From the NCBI GenBank assembly GCA_945877005.1, contig CAMCQL010000083.1, positions 1-7,777 on the forward strand: a stretch of 7,777 nucleotides of DNA. Direction: 5' to 3'. This DNA is from Chryseobacterium gleum (GTDB lineage Bacteria > Bacteroidota > Bacteroidia > Flavobacteriales_D > Crocinitomicaceae). A program made the translations under genes and the position numbers. Numbering within the stretch: position 1 is the stretch's first letter; each line of letters starts with the position of its first letter. Below, piece after piece: positions 6,176 to 7,777 of the stretch. The notes beneath the pieces are model-generated. The model was not told the DNA's origin. It did not search any database and saw only the letters and a list, made by a program, of their open reading frames with translations.

Positions 6176-6221
6176 ATAATATAATTGACACTATTATTGT
6201 TGAAATAATAAAAAAAAATTT

Positions 6222-7256
6222 ATGAATGATATAGATATTTTAAGTTTAGAAAAGCAATCTCAAGTTTTAATAAATCTTTTAAGAAAAAAATGGGAGAAAG
6301 GAGGATTTTACTTTAAAAAGGACTTAGATCTGAAGGCTAAAACGGATAGCCTGAAAATTAATCCACTTGTAGATCATCAAAGACTCCTTGACTTTTACTA
6401 TTATGAAAAATGGATTAGCTTCTGGTCAGGTTCAATGAGGAATTTAGAAGAAGACTTATTTGAACAAATTCAGTTTATTCACAGAAATCGTTTAGATGTA
6501 ATATTTAAAAAGCATCAATCTGAAGTTTTAAAGTTATTAAATGAATTGAAATCTTTTAATAACTCTGCTCTAGAAAAATACTCTCACTCATTTAGCCACT
6601 TAGATTCTACAATATTTTTTTGGAATAGTTTGTCTGAAATGCAATGGAATGTTCATGAAATAGATTTTAATTTTTTTAAAGAAAAATATAATACTATTAT
6701 TATCGCCAAGGGTGAAGCAAGAGGAGAGGGCACTGATTATTATTGTAAGATATTATTCATCTATGCTATTGGCATGGGCGATTCAATAAACAAAACACGT
6801 ATAGGTTCGGATTTTGCAAAAAACACACCTGTTCCATTAGGGAATCTTTTTGGTAAAAACAAAAAAAGCAAATTATATTATAGAGATTTATTAGAAAAAA
6901 GCCTAAACATATTAACAAGTTATGGTTTTTTTATCCGCGAAAAAAAGAAAGGACCAGAAGACTCATTTCACCCTACATTATTTTTAAAAATGCATGAAGA
7001 TATTTTCACAAAAGGGTTCAATATTAAAGAATATTTTTCAGATTTAAATACTATCAGCTTAAACAAATTTTCAACAAATTATTGTAATCTAAATAACATA
7101 GAGCTAGAGCATTTATCTGAAATAAAAAGAAATTTATCCATATATATTGATAAATTAATTGAATGTAATAACGCAAAATTCACAGCTTCTCAATTTCATT
7201 TAGCTCATAAATTAGCAGAACATTCATCTGGAATAGTCCTATTAAAAAAGTACTAA
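6222..7256 (+). CDS. Orphan 344-residue cytoplasmic protein, unknown function
   Basis: I do not recognise a family for this 344-residue protein. It has no signal peptide or transmembrane helix. The N-terminal third (about 1-125) is rich in aromatic residues and mostly helical, with YYYEKWISFWSGSMRNLEED at 59-78. A segment at about 158-190 (TIIIAKGEARGEGTDYYC) holds small residues between charged ones and may be a loop of an active or binding site, though it is not a standard P-loop. A basic stretch at about 211-245 (GKNKKSK, REKKKG), around a helix and the SYGFFIRE strand, could be a winged-helix nucleic-acid-binding part. The C-terminus (about 265-344) is helical and ends SQFHLAHKLAEHSSG. 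It is monocistronic, with an AT-rich leader (A9TTT before the ATG) and no Shine-Dalgarno. Its position in an accessory region fits a defence or toxin gene, but nothing in the sequence proves that. It is a real gene by length and codon pattern. Confidence 0.8.
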   Translation: MNDIDILSLEKQSQVLINLLRKKWEKGGFYFKKDLDLKAKTDSLKINPLVDHQRLLDFYYYEKWISFWSGSMRNLEEDLFEQIQFIHRNRLDVIFKKHQSEVLKLLNELKSFNNSALEKYSHSFSHLDSTIFFWNSLSEMQWNVHEIDFNFFKEKYNTIIIAKGEARGEGTDYYCKILFIYAIGMGDSINKTRIGSDFAKNTPVPLGNLFGKNKKSKLYYRDLLEKSLNILTSYGFFIREKKKGPEDSFHPTLFLKMHEDIFTKGFNIKEYFSDLNTISLNKFSTNYCNLNNIELEHLSEIKRNLSIYIDKLIECNNAKFTASQFHLAHKLAEHSSGIVLLKKY

Positions 7257-7498
7257 TAAATCACATTTACTTTTGCTTAATCTCAAAAAATTGGCTCGTA
7301 GGCAGTTTAATTCTGATTACGTTTCTGTTTCAATTACCGGCACTATTAACAAGTTTAAAGATGGATTAGGCAAGAATTAAATAGACTAATCTGGAAAAGT
7401 CTCCCAAAGAAATACTAAAAGAAATTTAATTTGCCCATCCAAATTTAACAGATTCAGAAGCCAAAAAAACACTATTTTTGAGGTGCCTTTTTTAAAAG

Positions 7499-7543
7499 TT
7501 ACTTCCCACTTTTTTGTGAACTTACTTCCCGGTCAGAAAGTAA
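7499..7543. repeat. TTACTTCCC direct repeats with an inverted partner
   Basis: TTACTTCCC occurs at 7499-7507 and 7522-7530, 23 bp apart. AAGTAA (7538-7543) is inverted to the second copy, giving a 6-bp stem around a 10-base loop. Further TTACTT cores occur at 7612-7617 and 7653-7658. The cluster precedes the promoter at 7683 and could be a regulator-binding array or the multi-repeat end of a mobile element. Confidence 0.35.
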
Positions 7544-7682
7544 CCCCACCCCCAAAATACGTGTTTCACATTTGTATATGGCCCTCTACAACCCTTGCTA
7601 TTACTACAAAATTACTTTCTGTATTGGAAAGTGAATTAACAAACAAATGAAGTTACTTTTCCCATAGTAGGCTTTCTTCAAC

Positions 7683-7713
7683 TTGGTTTTATTAGCCATT
7701 TATTCTATATTTG
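7683..7713 (+). promoter_or_regulatory. Bacteroidota-type promoter reading out of the window
   Basis: TTG (7683-7685), a 20-bp spacer, then TATATTTG (7706-7713), an exact match to the Bacteroidota consensus TTG-N19..20-TAnnTTTG. Transcription would start near 7720 and give a leader of about 45 bases before the ATG at 7767. It therefore probably drives a gene lying to the right. Confidence 0.55.
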
Positions 7714-7777
7714 GATTAAAGGCAAGTAATATGCTAATGATTTGCTGTTAGTTAGAAAAATACATTATGCAAGAAAT

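Larger units (their letters stand above)
7257..7777. other. Gene-poor 521-bp stretch with possible coding remnant
   Basis: No intact gene is visible on either strand. At 7291-7380 one plus-strand frame reads QFNSDYVSVSITGTINKF and then stops. At 7385-7495 another frame reads LEKSPKEILKEI, a stop codon, then FAHPNLTDSEAKKTL. These protein-like fragments in different frames may be the decayed end of a former gene. The second half holds the TTACTTCCC repeats and a promoter, listed separately. An ATG at 7767-7769 (M-Q-E) could be the start of a gene that leaves the window. Confidence 0.35.

Noticed and set aside
7604..7699. Minus-strand 31-codon frame starting MANKTKLKK
   Set aside because: It vaguely recalls transposase N-termini but is too short, stops early and has no further transposase sequence; insufficient for a mobile-element call.
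1..7777. CRISPR arrays, tRNA or rRNA genes
   Set aside because: No regularly spaced long repeats, cloverleaf-like sequences or rRNA segments were seen.

Overview
The window is AT-rich, lacks Shine-Dalgarno sequences before its starts, contains a textbook Bacteroidota promoter (TTG-N20-TATATTTG near the right edge), and carries gene types common in that phylum. It most likely comes from an accessory (defence-type) region of a Bacteroidota genome. This assignment rests on composition and protein character, not on a database comparison.

Left part (1-4875, minus strand). Four genes run leftwards in one direction. In transcription order they are a WYL-domain regulator (4875-4063), a small XRE/Cro-type regulator interrupted by a stop codon (4002-3826), a 1094-residue protein fusing a phospholipase D-type nuclease to an SNF2-type helicase (3823-539), and the first 177 codons of a large protein that looks like an Eco57I-type DNA methyltransferase (533 to the left edge). 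The last three are separated by only 2 and 5 bp, so they form an operon with likely translational coupling. Together they look like a restriction-modification or DISARM-like DNA-targeting system: the methyltransferase would mark self DNA, and the nuclease-helicase would translocate on and cut unmarked DNA. Two near-identical 19-bp dyads, 40 bp apart, lie just upstream of the WYL gene and are its probable operators. The XRE gene, a plausible second controller, is broken.

Right part (5114-7256, plus strand). Three small transcription units follow. A 96-residue protein of unknown function overlaps by ATGA with a TM2-domain membrane protein. The normal end of the TM2 domain is out of frame, shifted at a T7 run that is also a canonical -1 slippery heptamer. 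An 83-residue protein and a 344-residue protein, neither recognised, come next. The first two units share a motif (GGnGTCAG, four variable bases, AAGCCATA) about 31-33 bp before their start codons. The third has a GGGGCGT exactly as far from its ATG as the first does. This regular spacing suggests cassette-like insertion or shared leader regulation.

The last 520 bp hold no intact gene: a possible decayed coding remnant, a cluster of TTACTTCCC repeats, and a promoter that probably drives a gene beginning at or beyond the right edge. The most novel items are the dyad-controlled WYL operon with its broken XRE gene, the slippery TM2 gene, and the cassette-like leader motif shared by the orphan genes.
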